Positions 8,509 to 16,409 of a stretch of 64,000 bases of DNA are shown in pieces. Under the pieces are notes generated by a model. That model did not search any database and was not told the origin of the DNA. It saw nothing but the letters and a program-made list of their open reading frames with translations. Origin of the DNA: Hydrogenispora ethanolica (GTDB lineage Bacteria > Bacillota > UBA4882 > UBA8346); contig NZ_SLUN01000002.1 in assembly GCF_004340685.1 (NCBI RefSeq), positions 62,001 to 126,000 of the forward strand. The letters are read 5' to 3'. A program made the position numbers and the translations under genes. Position 1 is the stretch's first letter, and each line of letters starts with the position of its first letter.

Positions 8509-9651
8509 GTGAAAAAAGCAGCCGTGGCGATGGTAGGAATGATTGTTTTCGCGGCCTCGATGACGCTGGCCTTTGCGCAACCGAAACCAGCCGTCGAAAA
8601 GCCGCCCGTGAAAAAGCATTCGCTAGCGCAGGCGGGCACCCGGCCGGGAGTCAAACCGTCCGCCGCGCCCTTGCCGCGTAAATTCGCGGTGCCGCAACCG
8701 GTCCGGGGAATTTACATCACATCATGGATCGCCGGTTCATCCCGGATCGACGAATTGATCGGTTTCGTTAAGAAAACCCAAGTCAATACCCTGGTAATTG
8801 ACGTCAAGGATGATACGGGGATGATCAGCTATCCTTCGGAGCTGCCGATGGCCAAAAAAATCGGCGCCGGTTCGCGCCGGGCGCCCCAGCTCCGGGAACT
8901 CCTGGCCCGGTTACGCCAGGAGCACATTTATACGATCGCCCGGATCGTCGTTTTCAAAGATCCGCTGCTCGCGCAGGAACGTCCGGAGCTGGCGGTGCGC
9001 GATAAGAACGGCGGTCTATGGCGCGACCATAAGGGGATGGTCTGGGTGGATCCCCATAGCCGGCAGGTTTGGCAGTATAACCTGAATATTGCCAAGGAAG
9101 CGGTGGCTCTGGGCTTCCAAGAGATTCAATTCGATTACGTGCGTTTTTTAAGCGACGGCAGGATCCGCAATTGCGTTTATCCTTTCGCCAACGGCGCTCC
9201 GCAAGAGGATGTCATCCGGGATTTCCTGCTCTATGCCAAAGGTGAGCTGAATGCCATGGGAGTGCCGCTTTCCGCCGACATCTTCGGCCTGGTTTTATCC
9301 GTTCCCAATGACAACAATATCGGGCAAAAATTGGAGAAGATCGCCGCCGCGACGGATTATATTTCCCCCATGGTGTACCCTTCCCATTATCCCAAAGGGA
9401 CCTTCGGCATCGCCGTTCCCGACCGCCATCCGTACGAGATCGTCTGCCGCGCCATGCAGGATGCCTTACAGCGAATCCCGGGGAGCGAAGGAAAGCTCCG
9501 GCCCTGGCTACAAGATTTTAACCTCGGCAATCCTTACGGGCGGGAGCAATTGGAGCTGCAAATCAAAGCGTTACACGCCAACGGCATTCGGGACTGGCTA
9601 TTCTGGAATCCCAGCAACCGTTATGACGCCTCTAAATATCCCGCGAAATAA
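8509..9651 (+). CDS. Exported DUF4015 putative glycoside hydrolase
   Basis: Start GTG 8509, preceded by AAGGAGG at 8491-8497; the in-frame extension back to 8269 has no ribosome-binding site. A signal peptide (KKAAVAMVGMIVFAASMTLA) is followed by a Pro/Lys-rich linker and a TIM-barrel-like DUF4015 domain. Landmarks: VRGIYITSWIAG, NTLVIDVKDDTG, ARIVVFKDPLLA, GFQEIQFDYVRFLSDG (acidic residues at a strand end typical of the active site), DIFGLVLS and DYISPMVYPSHY. The family is found in Bacillota cell surfaces; its substrate is unproven. The gene ends at a strong terminator. Confidence 0.87.
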   Translation: MKKAAVAMVGMIVFAASMTLAFAQPKPAVEKPPVKKHSLAQAGTRPGVKPSAAPLPRKFAVPQPVRGIYITSWIAGSSRIDELIGFVKKTQVNTLVIDVKDDTGMISYPSELPMAKKIGAGSRRAPQLRELLARLRQEHIYTIARIVVFKDPLLAQERPELAVRDKNGGLWRDHKGMVWVDPHSRQVWQYNLNIAKEAVALGFQEIQFDYVRFLSDGRIRNCVYPFANGAPQEDVIRDFLLYAKGELNAMGVPLSADIFGLVLSVPNDNNIGQKLEKIAAATDYISPMVYPSHYPKGTFGIAVPDRHPYEIVCRAMQDALQRIPGSEGKLRPWLQDFNLGNPYGREQLELQIKALHANGIRDWLFWNPSNRYDASKYPAK

Positions 9652-9663
9652 CCCCGAAAACAA

Positions 9664-9700
9664 TAAAAAGAAACCGGGCATGCCTGCTCGGTTTCTTTTT
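9664..9700 (+). terminator. Intrinsic terminator after DUF4015 gene
   Basis: AAAAAGAAACCGGGC pairs with GCTCGGTTTCTTTTT. The hairpin is nearly symmetrical, and it lies between the convergent DUF4015 and NlpC/P60 genes, so it may work in both directions. Confidence 0.85.
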
Positions 9701-9753
9701 GCTGATTTGCAAACTTATATCAGGAAATCCCTTCCGGAAGAACTGTTAAACGT

Positions 9754-10467
9754 TTATTCTTCGGAGGATTCTTGGGGCAGATCCGCGAAATTGAGCGGCG
9801 CATTCTCTAGGATTCGGCGGGCGCCGCGATAACGGACATCATAATAGCCTTCACTCAAGGGGCTGATCCGAACCGCTCCGAAGCCCGACGAAGCGTGGAT
9901 AAAGTCGCCATCCCCGATATAGATCCCGACATGATTGACAGTGGCCGATCCCATCGTCGCAAAGAATACCAGATCGCCAGGGCGCAGGTTCTCCCGGGAA
10001 ACAGGCGTTCCTTTCGTCATTTGAGCGGCGGCATTATGGGGCAATTCCAAGCCGATCTGGCGGTAAAGATACATTGTAAAACCCGAACAGTCAAAACCGC
10101 GGACCGAACCGCCGCCCCAAATATAACGGGTCCCCATATAACTCCGGGCCCGGCTGACAACCTCCGTTGCCCCGCGTAAGGCGCGCAAACTCTTGCCGTC
10201 GGCGGTGCCGACGACTAAAAATTGTTCATGAATCCAGCCTTGCCGCTCGTCGGCCAACTCTACTTTCACCCAGGGTTTTTGACTTTCCAGAATCGTCACG
10301 GCCTCGCCAAACCTTAAACTTCCGAGCACTGCGGCGGTCATCTCGGGTCCGGACCTGAAGTTGACCTTGTCGGCGCTGACCAGTCCCCGCATGGAAGTAT
10401 TTTCGGCAAGAGTCGGCGTGGCGATCGCCAGCAGTAACACGATTGCGATGAATAATGTTTTGCGCAT
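9754..10467 (-). CDS. Exported SH3b-NlpC/P60 endopeptidase
   Basis: 237 residues. Signal peptide (KTLFIAIVLLLAIATPTLA), bacterial SH3 domain (KVNFRSGPEMTAAVLGSL, about residues 30-85), NlpC/P60 cysteine peptidase domain (about 105-225). The catalytic triad is visible: Cys in FDCSGF, His in VNHVGIYIGDG, and His in FIHASS. Such proteins cleave D-Glu to diamino-acid links in peptidoglycan stem peptides. Start follows AGGAGG. A convergent terminator separates it from the DUF4015 gene. Confidence 0.92.
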   Translation of the reverse strand: MRKTLFIAIVLLLAIATPTLAENTSMRGLVSADKVNFRSGPEMTAAVLGSLRFGEAVTILESQKPWVKVELADERQGWIHEQFLVVGTADGKSLRALRGATEVVSRARSYMGTRYIWGGGSVRGFDCSGFTMYLYRQIGLELPHNAAAQMTKGTPVSRENLRPGDLVFFATMGSATVNHVGIYIGDGDFIHASSGFGAVRISPLSEGYYDVRYRGARRILENAPLNFADLPQESSEE

Positions 10468-10564
10468 GACTCCTCCTTATTTATAAAATAACGTTCCGCT
10501 GTTTCTCAAAAAGTGTTCTAGAGGCAAAAATCCCTCATATATAACGTAAAGGAGGTGGAACCCG

Positions 10565-10972
10565 GTGAAGCGACTGGTTTACAACACCCTGCTTTGTCTC
10601 GCTTACAATTTGCTGCTGTTGGTGGTGCCCATCATTTTGTTTCTAGCCAGCGTTCAATGGAATGTTCCCAAATCTCTGGATACACTTCTATGGATTTATT
10701 CCATTCTCCTGCTAACAAGTCCAATTTTTTCATTAATTTTAGCTTTGCGCACGATAGCTTGTTATCAGGATGTTTCGCGCTGGCTTGCGCCGTTTATCGT
10801 CAGTTTTGTCGGCTACCTGCCGTTGTGGTTTCTCTCTTTCGGCTTTTCCGCCTATTGGGGGTTGCGGGAATACCTCCAAATTTTTACGGTACCTTTCACG
10901 ATCGGTCTCTTGGCTATCTTGCTGTACCTAGTTTGCGCGCGGTGGCGGAACCTTCATACATCGAAGCATTGA
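10565..10972 (+). CDS. Four-helix membrane protein of unknown function
   Basis: 135 residues from a GTG preceded by AAAGGAGGTGG. Four strongly hydrophobic segments (NLLLLVVPIILFLA, WIYSILLLTSPIFSLILAL, WLAPFIVSFVGYLPLWFL, FTIGLLAILLYLVCA) and a basic C-terminal tail. No family is recognised. The excellent ribosome-binding site and the clean hydrophobic pattern support a real gene. It stands alone between the NlpC/P60 gene and the glycine riboswitch. Confidence 0.7.
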   Translation: MKRLVYNTLLCLAYNLLLLVVPIILFLASVQWNVPKSLDTLLWIYSILLLTSPIFSLILALRTIACYQDVSRWLAPFIVSFVGYLPLWFLSFGFSAYWGLREYLQIFTVPFTIGLLAILLYLVCARWRNLHTSKH

Positions 10973-11168
10973 TTCACCCAAAGGAATTTTTGACAACCGA
11001 GTCAGGACGCAGATTGGCTTGCCGAAGCTTCCCCACTTGTCCAATGTTTGTTTGACGCCGTTGCGCCCCTGAAGGTTCAAGCGGGGACCAAAAAATTTCG
11101 GGACTATACGATTCCGAGAGGATTTTTCCAGGAAACACCGAATACTTTTGGTTGAATGATGGGATGAT

Positions 11169-11345
11169 GATTACGGGAGAGCGCCATGAGGCCACCGAAG
11201 GAGCAAGTTGGGCCAAGAGCCATTTGACCCAATGAATCTCTCAGGTTCCATGACCGTAATCGGACCACACTCTGGAGAGTCCGTGCGGACACCTACGGGG
11301 TAACCATCGCTGGATGGGATTCTCTCTGGTAAGCGGACAGGGTAA
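11169..11345 (+). promoter_or_regulatory. Tandem glycine riboswitch
   Basis: Aptamer I is closed by GATTACGG (11169-11176) with CCGTAATC (11254-11261). It contains GGGAGAG, the conserved GCCACCGAAGGAGCAA and the pairing AATCTCTCAGG. Aptamer II (about 11262-11345) has CTCTGGAGAG, GGACACCTACGGGGTAACC and ATTCTCTCTGG, a somewhat degenerate version of the same core. The two are joined by a very short linker, as is usual for this class. The switch lies directly ahead of gcvT and is expected to turn on the glycine-cleavage operon when glycine is high. Confidence 0.92.
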
Positions 11346-11372
11346 GGCATTTGTCTTTCCCTGTCTTTTTAT
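11336..11372 (+). terminator. Riboswitch expression-platform terminator
   Basis: GACAGGG (11336-11342) pairs with CCCTGTC (11359-11365), followed by a T-run. The left arm is also the end of aptamer II, so ligand-stabilised aptamer and terminator would be mutually exclusive: an ON switch by antitermination. Confidence 0.85.
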
Positions 11373-11410
11373 TTTGTCCCGACGCGACGAAAGTTGAAAG
11401 GAGTTATCGC

Positions 11411-12508
11411 ATGAAAACACCCTTATTTCCCGTGTATGCCCGGCATCACGCCAAAGTGGTCGACTTTCACGGCTGGGATCTGCCGGTCCAATTCAGCGGC
11501 ATTATTGATGAGCATCGCCAGGTGCGGCAGAGCGTCGGCCTCTTTGACGTATCCCACATGGGGGAGTTCAAGGTCAGCGGAGCGGATGCCGCCGCGTTTC
11601 TCGACCGAATGGTCACCAACCGCATCGCCACGCTGCAACCGGGAGCGATTCGCTATTCGCCGCTCTGTTATGAGGATGGCGGCACCGTCGATGATTTACT
11701 CATTTATCGCCTGACGGAAACCGATTTTCTGGTCGTGGTGAATGCCTCCAATATTGAGAAAGACTTCGATTGGTTGGTGGCTCACCGTTCCCGACATCGG
11801 GTTTCCATCGAGAATATTTCAACCCAGACTGCACAGCTGGCTATCCAGGGACCGAAAGCCCAATTGTTAATGGAACAAATTCTGCATCAGCCCTTGGATT
11901 CATTGCGCTATTACCATTTTATCGCCGAAGCCCGCTTGGCGCAATTCCCGGTTTTGATCTCCCGGACCGGCTACACCGGCGAAGACGGCTTTGAGATATA
12001 CCTCGGGGCCCAAAACGCCGTTCGGGCGTGGGAGATTCTCATGGACGAAGGAGCTTCCTTTGGAATCAAGCCCATCGGGTTGGGTGCCCGTGATACGCTC
12101 CGTTTTGAAGCGGGGCTTCCCTTGTACGGGCAGGAGTTATCGGCAGAGATCAATCCTTTGGAAGCCGGTCTGTCCCGCTTTGTAAAATTTGAAAAACCCG
12201 AGTTTATCGGAAAAGATGCTTTGGCCGCCATTCAAGCCAGCGGCGGTTTCCGGAAACTGATTGGGCTGTCCATGGTCGACCGGGGCATCCCCCGCTCCGG
12301 ATTCCGGGTCTTTCAAGAAGATCTTCCGGTCGGGTGGGTCACTTCCGGGAGTTATGCTCCGACCCTTGACCAAAACTTAGCGATAGCGTTGGTCGAACAT
12401 TCTTCCGACCTAACGGACCCCTTCCAAATTGAAATCCGGGGCAAACTTCTAACTGCCCGTTTCCTGTCCCTGCCTTTTTATTCTCGTTCGAAAGGAGCTG
12501 CCCAATGA
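11411..12508 (+). CDS. gcvT: Aminomethyltransferase, glycine cleavage T protein
   Basis: 365 residues from ATG 11411 (AAAGGAG upstream). It transfers the aminomethyl carbon from lipoyl-H protein to tetrahydrofolate, releasing ammonia. Family landmarks: VDFHGWDLPVQF near the N-terminus, LFDVSHMGEFKVSG, the folate-pocket region YTGEDGFEIY, GLGARDTLRFEAGLPLYGQE, and a C-terminal GWVTSGSYAPTL barrel. The stop overlaps the start of gcvPA by four bases (ATGA), indicating coupling. First gene of the riboswitch-controlled operon. Confidence 0.97.
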   Translation: MKTPLFPVYARHHAKVVDFHGWDLPVQFSGIIDEHRQVRQSVGLFDVSHMGEFKVSGADAAAFLDRMVTNRIATLQPGAIRYSPLCYEDGGTVDDLLIYRLTETDFLVVVNASNIEKDFDWLVAHRSRHRVSIENISTQTAQLAIQGPKAQLLMEQILHQPLDSLRYYHFIAEARLAQFPVLISRTGYTGEDGFEIYLGAQNAVRAWEILMDEGASFGIKPIGLGARDTLRFEAGLPLYGQELSAEINPLEAGLSRFVKFEKPEFIGKDALAAIQASGGFRKLIGLSMVDRGIPRSGFRVFQEDLPVGWVTSGSYAPTLDQNLAIALVEHSSDLTDPFQIEIRGKLLTARFLSLPFYSRSKGAAQ

Positions 12509-13842
12509 ACCATCCTTACTTGCCATTGACCGACGGCCAGCGACGCGCGATGCTCGATACCATCGGCGTATCCGACTTCGCCGAATTACTGGCCGAGGTC
12601 CCGGAGGAACTGCGCTTAAAAAAGCCCCTCGATCTACCCGCTTCTCAATCGGAGTTAGAGTTAAGTACTGGTTTCCATCAGCTTGCCGAAATGAATGTCC
12701 TTCCCGAACTTTCCTTTCTCGGTGCCGGAGCTTATCAGCACTATATCCCGGCGGTTGTCAACCATCTCGCCAAACGCTCTGAGTTTTATACCGCCTACAC
12801 GCCTTATCAGCCCGAGCTTTCCCAAGGAATGCTCCAAGCCATTTTCGAATTTCAATCCTATATTTCCGAGTTATTCGGTCTGCCGGTTGCTAACGCCTCG
12901 TTATACGACGGACCCACGGCATTGGCCGAAGCAGTCTTAATGGCATTGAAAGAGACTCGCCGCAATCAGGTCTTATTGCCCGAAACGCTTCATCCCTCTC
13001 TCATCGAGGTGGTGCGCACCTATTTGCGGGACAGTGGCGTTGAAATCATCATCCTTCCCTGTCCGGCGGGAGTTCAAGAAATAGAACACCTTGCCAAATC
13101 CTTAAGTGAAGAATGCGCCGCAGTTGTAATCCAAAACCCGAATCGCTATGGAATCCTCGAGGATCTGTCGCGTCTGATTGAATTGACCCGTCAAGCCGGA
13201 GCGGTTCCCATCAGCTACGTGCAACCTTTAACCTTAGGACTGCTTGAAGCTCCCGGCCGTCTCGGGGCCGAAATTGTGGTCGGAGAAGGTCAGCCGCTGG
13301 GATTGCCGCTCTCCTATGGCGGACCTTATTTAGGCTTAATGGCCGTCTCGGAACGTTTCATGCGCCGCATTCCCGGCCGTTTGGTCGGAGAGACGCTCGA
13401 TCGGGACGGCCGGATTTCATATGTGCTTACTTTGCAGGCTCGCGAGCAACATATCCGGCGGGAAAAGGCCACTTCCAATATTTGCTCCAATCAAGCCTTA
13501 TGCGCCTTGCGGGCTGCAATCTACCTCGGAGTTTTAGGCCCGAAAGGCCTGCACCAGGTGGCCCAGCGTTGTTATGACAACGCCCATTATCTGGCGGCAG
13601 AGCTTAACAAGGCCGGATTCCCGCTACGGTTCGAGCAACCGTTTTTTATGGAGTTTGCGATTCATACCTCTCGTCCTGCTGCCGATCTGATTCACAGTTT
13701 GGCGGCCAGAGGCATCATGCCCGGCCTCGATCTAGGCCGCTTTGATCCGGCGCTCGACCACTCTCTGCTCGTCTGTGCAACCGAAATTTTCTCGAAAACA
13801 CAGTTGGATCGATTCTGTACCGAAATGAGGGATTTGGGATGA
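12505..13842 (+). CDS. gcvPA: Glycine dehydrogenase (decarboxylating) subunit 1
   Basis: 445 residues. N-terminal half of the split P protein, which decarboxylates glycine on PLP and passes aminomethyl to H protein. Landmarks: FLGAGAYQHYIPAVV, FYTAYTPYQPELSQGMLQAIFEFQ, NASLYDGPTALAEA, GEGQPLGLPLSYGGPYLG and REQHIRREKATSNICSNQAL. All are typical of the two-subunit Bacillota type. It overlaps both gcvT and gcvPB by four bases. gcvH, often found between gcvT and gcvPA, is absent. Confidence 0.97.
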   Translation: MNHPYLPLTDGQRRAMLDTIGVSDFAELLAEVPEELRLKKPLDLPASQSELELSTGFHQLAEMNVLPELSFLGAGAYQHYIPAVVNHLAKRSEFYTAYTPYQPELSQGMLQAIFEFQSYISELFGLPVANASLYDGPTALAEAVLMALKETRRNQVLLPETLHPSLIEVVRTYLRDSGVEIIILPCPAGVQEIEHLAKSLSEECAAVVIQNPNRYGILEDLSRLIELTRQAGAVPISYVQPLTLGLLEAPGRLGAEIVVGEGQPLGLPLSYGGPYLGLMAVSERFMRRIPGRLVGETLDRDGRISYVLTLQAREQHIRREKATSNICSNQALCALRAAIYLGVLGPKGLHQVAQRCYDNAHYLAAELNKAGFPLRFEQPFFMEFAIHTSRPAADLIHSLAARGIMPGLDLGRFDPALDHSLLVCATEIFSKTQLDRFCTEMRDLG

Positions 13843-15269
13843 GCTTAATCTTTGAAAAATCCGTCCCCGGAAAAACTGCCTGGACTTTACCGTCAAGCGA
13901 TGTTCCAGCCGCACCGCTCGACACCGCGGTCGAAAAACAGCTACGCCAAGGAACTCCCCGGATGCCAGAATTGGCCGAGATCGATATCGTACGCCACTAC
14001 ACCGAACTTTCCCGCAGAAACCATGGGGTCGACTCCGGCTTTTACCCTTTAGGTTCCTGTACCATGAAATATAACCCCAAAATCAATGAGGATATCGCCG
14101 AAATCCCCGGCTTTCAATGGGCCCATCCGATGAGCCCCGATTCTTTCTGCCAAGGTTCCCTGCGAGTCTTATATGAATTGGAACAGGCTTTTTGCGCCAT
14201 TACCGGAATGGACTATTTTACACTCCAACCGGCTGCAGGAGCTCACGGCGAATTGACTGCCATGTTCATCATCAAAGCCTATCACCGTCAGCGGGGCGAC
14301 TCTCACCGTTTGAAGGTCCTGGTTCCGACCTCGGCCCATGGAACGAATCCCGCCAGCGCCGCAATGGCCGGCTTTGAGCCCATTCCGGTTCAGTGCAATG
14401 CTCAAGGCCTGGTGGATTACGATCAGCTGGTAAGTCTCCTTGATGACCATGTCGCGGCGTTAATGCTAACCAACCCCAACACGCTCGGCCTATTTGAAAA
14501 AGAGATCTCAGCCATTGCCAATCGAGTGCACCAAGCAGGAGGACTTTTATATTATGACGGGGCCAACCTCAACGCGATTATGGGAATCGTCCGCCCCGGC
14601 GATATGGGTTTCGACTTGATGCACTTGAATGCCCACAAAACTTTCGCCACCCCTCACGGCGGCGGCGGCCCCGGAGCCGGACCGGTGGGCGTCAAAGAAT
14701 ACCTCCAGCCTTTTTTGCCTGCCCCCGTACTAGGCGAGAGCGCCGCAGGTTTATTTTGGGATTGGGACCGGCCGCAAGCGATCGGAAAGGTCGTTGGCTT
14801 TCACGGTAATTTTGGGGTCTTGCTGAAAGCGCTGGCCTATATCAAGGCCTTGGGAGGCCCAGGCTTGCAGCAGGTAAGCCAAGATGCCATATTGAACGCC
14901 AACTATTTGCGGGCCCGGCTTCAGTCGTCCTATTCAGTCCCTTATTCCCAGTTCTGTATGCATGAATTCGTAATCTCCGCGACAAACCTCCCCAATCATA
15001 TCCGAGCCTTGGATATTGCGAAACGTCTGATCGACTTCGGTTACCACCCGCCCACGGTGTATTTTCCTCTCATTGTCGCCGAGGCTTTGATGATAGAGCC
15101 GACTGAGACCGAGGATCAAGCCACGTTAGACCAATTTGTCCAAACGCTCCAGCAAATCTTGATTGAAGCGGAGCAGCATCCGGAGTTGCTGACGTCGGCC
15201 CCTCATCATACGCCCGTATCGCGCGTTGACGAGACTCGGGCAGCCCGTTCTCCGAAGTTGCACTGGTAG
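13839..15269 (+). CDS. gcvPB: Glycine dehydrogenase (decarboxylating) subunit 2
   Basis: 476 residues, C-terminal half of P protein, which carries the PLP lysine in LNAHKTFATPHGGGGPGAGPVG. Other landmarks: YPLGSCTMKYNPKINED, TLQPAAGAHGELTAM, LVPTSAHGTNPASAAMAGF and YYDGANLNAIMG. It works as a heterotetramer with GcvPA. Last gene of the operon, with no classical terminator directly after it; the downstream palindrome at 15319-15426 could serve as one. Confidence 0.97.
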   Translation: MSLIFEKSVPGKTAWTLPSSDVPAAPLDTAVEKQLRQGTPRMPELAEIDIVRHYTELSRRNHGVDSGFYPLGSCTMKYNPKINEDIAEIPGFQWAHPMSPDSFCQGSLRVLYELEQAFCAITGMDYFTLQPAAGAHGELTAMFIIKAYHRQRGDSHRLKVLVPTSAHGTNPASAAMAGFEPIPVQCNAQGLVDYDQLVSLLDDHVAALMLTNPNTLGLFEKEISAIANRVHQAGGLLYYDGANLNAIMGIVRPGDMGFDLMHLNAHKTFATPHGGGGPGAGPVGVKEYLQPFLPAPVLGESAAGLFWDWDRPQAIGKVVGFHGNFGVLLKALAYIKALGGPGLQQVSQDAILNANYLRARLQSSYSVPYSQFCMHEFVISATNLPNHIRALDIAKRLIDFGYHPPTVYFPLIVAEALMIEPTETEDQATLDQFVQTLQQILIEAEQHPELLTSAPHHTPVSRVDETRAARSPKLHW

Positions 15270-15301
15270 TAAGATTATAAGCTTTCCTATTAAAAGAAGC
15301 C

Positions 15302-15490
15302 TTTAGAAGCCGTGTCAAAGAATTTCAAATTATAATGGTCCTTCGCAATGCAATATAATATAATGATTAGCCAGATGAATCTATCATTATATTGTATTGC
15401 GAAATTTCTTAGTGATTTGAAATTCTCTCAGGTGATAAAGTCTTTCGAACCCGCACATTGTTTTGCATAAAAAATTAAACCGACTTGATA
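15302..15490 (+). repeat. Degenerate copy of the 135-bp element, interrupted by a palindrome
   Basis: TTTAGAAGCCGTGT at 15303 matches the left end of the dispersed 135-bp element. GGTGATAAAGTCTTTCGAAC at 15431 resumes the same element and continues to an ACCGACTTGATAC remnant of the first hairpin's right arm. Between them sits the 108-base inverted repeat listed separately. The second hairpin and right terminus are missing. Confidence 0.55.
15319..15426. repeat. Long two-arm palindrome (MITE-like insertion or transcript-end hairpin)
   Basis: Outer arms AGAATTTCAAAT (15319-15330) and ATTTGAAATTCT (15415-15426) are perfect complements. Inner arms at 15342-15367 and 15383-15403 pair along about 20 bases with one 5-base bulge, around a loop of 15 bases. 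The AT-rich composition contrasts with the flanking genes. No transposase is present. Confidence 0.65.
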
Positions 15491-15502
15491 CATGACCGGA
15501 TT

Positions 15503-15796
15503 GAAGAGTTGAAAGAGAAGCTTTGTGAATCACGGATCGCTTTGGGTGACTGAAAGAGCTCATTCAGTCGCTCAGCAAGCTCGTTTTGTGGATAAGAGAG
15601 CTTGCTCAGTCGTTCAGCGAGCTCTTTTTGTGGATGAGTGAGCTGGTTTTGTGAATAAGAGAGCTCGCTCAGTCGTTCAGCAAGCTCGTTTTGTGGATAA
15701 GCGAGCTTGTTTTGTGAATGGGAGAGCTCGCTCAGTCGTTCAGCAAGCTTTTTTTGTGAATCAGCGAGCTATTTTTGTGGATAAACGGATCCGTTT
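15503..15796. repeat. 21-bp period array B (14 units)
   Basis: Fourteen units of exactly 21 bases. Two unit types alternate irregularly: TGTGAATAAGCGAGCTCGTT-type and AGTCGTTCAGCAAGCTCGTT-type, both centred on an AGCT core. The phase is kept throughout. A short plus-strand frame across it only reflects the divisible-by-three period (heptads of type RAxxVxx), with no ribosome-binding site. Confidence 0.88.
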
Positions 15797-15920
15797 AACG
15801 AGGTTCATGGTTTTGACTGTAGATAAGTCGGGGAAGTGCGGCTAAAACCGGTAAAGTCAGAGGATTAGCGGAGCTAAGTTGATACTCAGTTAATAAAAAA
15901 GTTACCTTGAAATAGAATTC

Positions 15921-15953
15921 AAAAACAGGTCGCCTACCGCAACCTGTTTTTTT
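15921..15953 (+). terminator. Orphan intrinsic terminator
   Basis: AAAAACAGGT and ACCTGTTTTTTT form a stem with U-tract, yet no protein gene lies upstream within 650 bases. It suggests that the non-coding region carrying array B is transcribed rightward. Confidence 0.7.
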
Positions 15954-16111
15954 ATGTTGGCTTCCCATTATTCTTCTTCGATCAAGTTATTTAAAGCCGG
16001 GAGTCTATTAAATTCAAAGGTAATCGCATTGATTAACGCTGTCTATCGCAACCCGTAACAAAATTTGGCCAATGGTTATGTATAATATTTGATTTCATAG
16101 TCGATACTTCT
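15954..16111. other. AT-rich intergenic remainder
   Basis: Between the orphan terminator and the first 135-bp element I see no gene or clear promoter. TATAAT occurs at about 16081 but without a convincing -35 at the correct distance. Confidence 0.4.
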
Positions 16112-16240
16112 CTAAAAGCCATGTGATAAAGTCTTTCGAAACGGAAGTCAGCTTGCAAAAAGATTTAAAACGACTTTATCACTTGCTTTTCTGAGCTTTT
16201 GTGTTCACCCCGACCTTCGGGCAGGGTTTATCACAACGCT
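16112..16240 (+). repeat. 135-bp palindromic element, copy R1
   Basis: Left end TCTAAAAGCCATGTGATAAA, first hairpin GTGATAAAGTC...GACTTTATCAC around a variable loop of about 40 bases, conserved linker CTGAGCTTTTGTG, second hairpin CCC(C)GACCTTCGGGCAGGG, right end TTTATCACAACGCTTCTAAA. It abuts copy R2 directly. Confidence 0.9.
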
Positions 16241-16374
16241 TCTAAAAGCCATGTGATAAAGTCTCTTTCCAAACGATCCGACTGGCAAAAGGATTTCAAA
16301 ACGACTTTATCACTTGCTTCTCTGAGCTTTTGTGTTCACTCTGGCCTTCGGACAGGGTTTATCACAACGCTTCA
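16241..16374 (+). repeat. 135-bp palindromic element, copy R2
   Basis: Same architecture as R1 and head-to-tail with it. The loop of the first hairpin is clearly different (contains CCAAACGATCCGACTGG), while the arms and linker are nearly identical. Its right end lies about 36 bases before the transglycosylase start codon. Confidence 0.9.
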
Positions 16375-16409
16375 AGTAATCGCCTTTATTGGCAGGAGGA
16401 ATTCTTTCG

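Noticed and set aside
15503-15796. CRISPR array
   Set aside because: Units are contiguous 21-mers without spacers, repeats differ between arrays, and no cas gene is present in the window.
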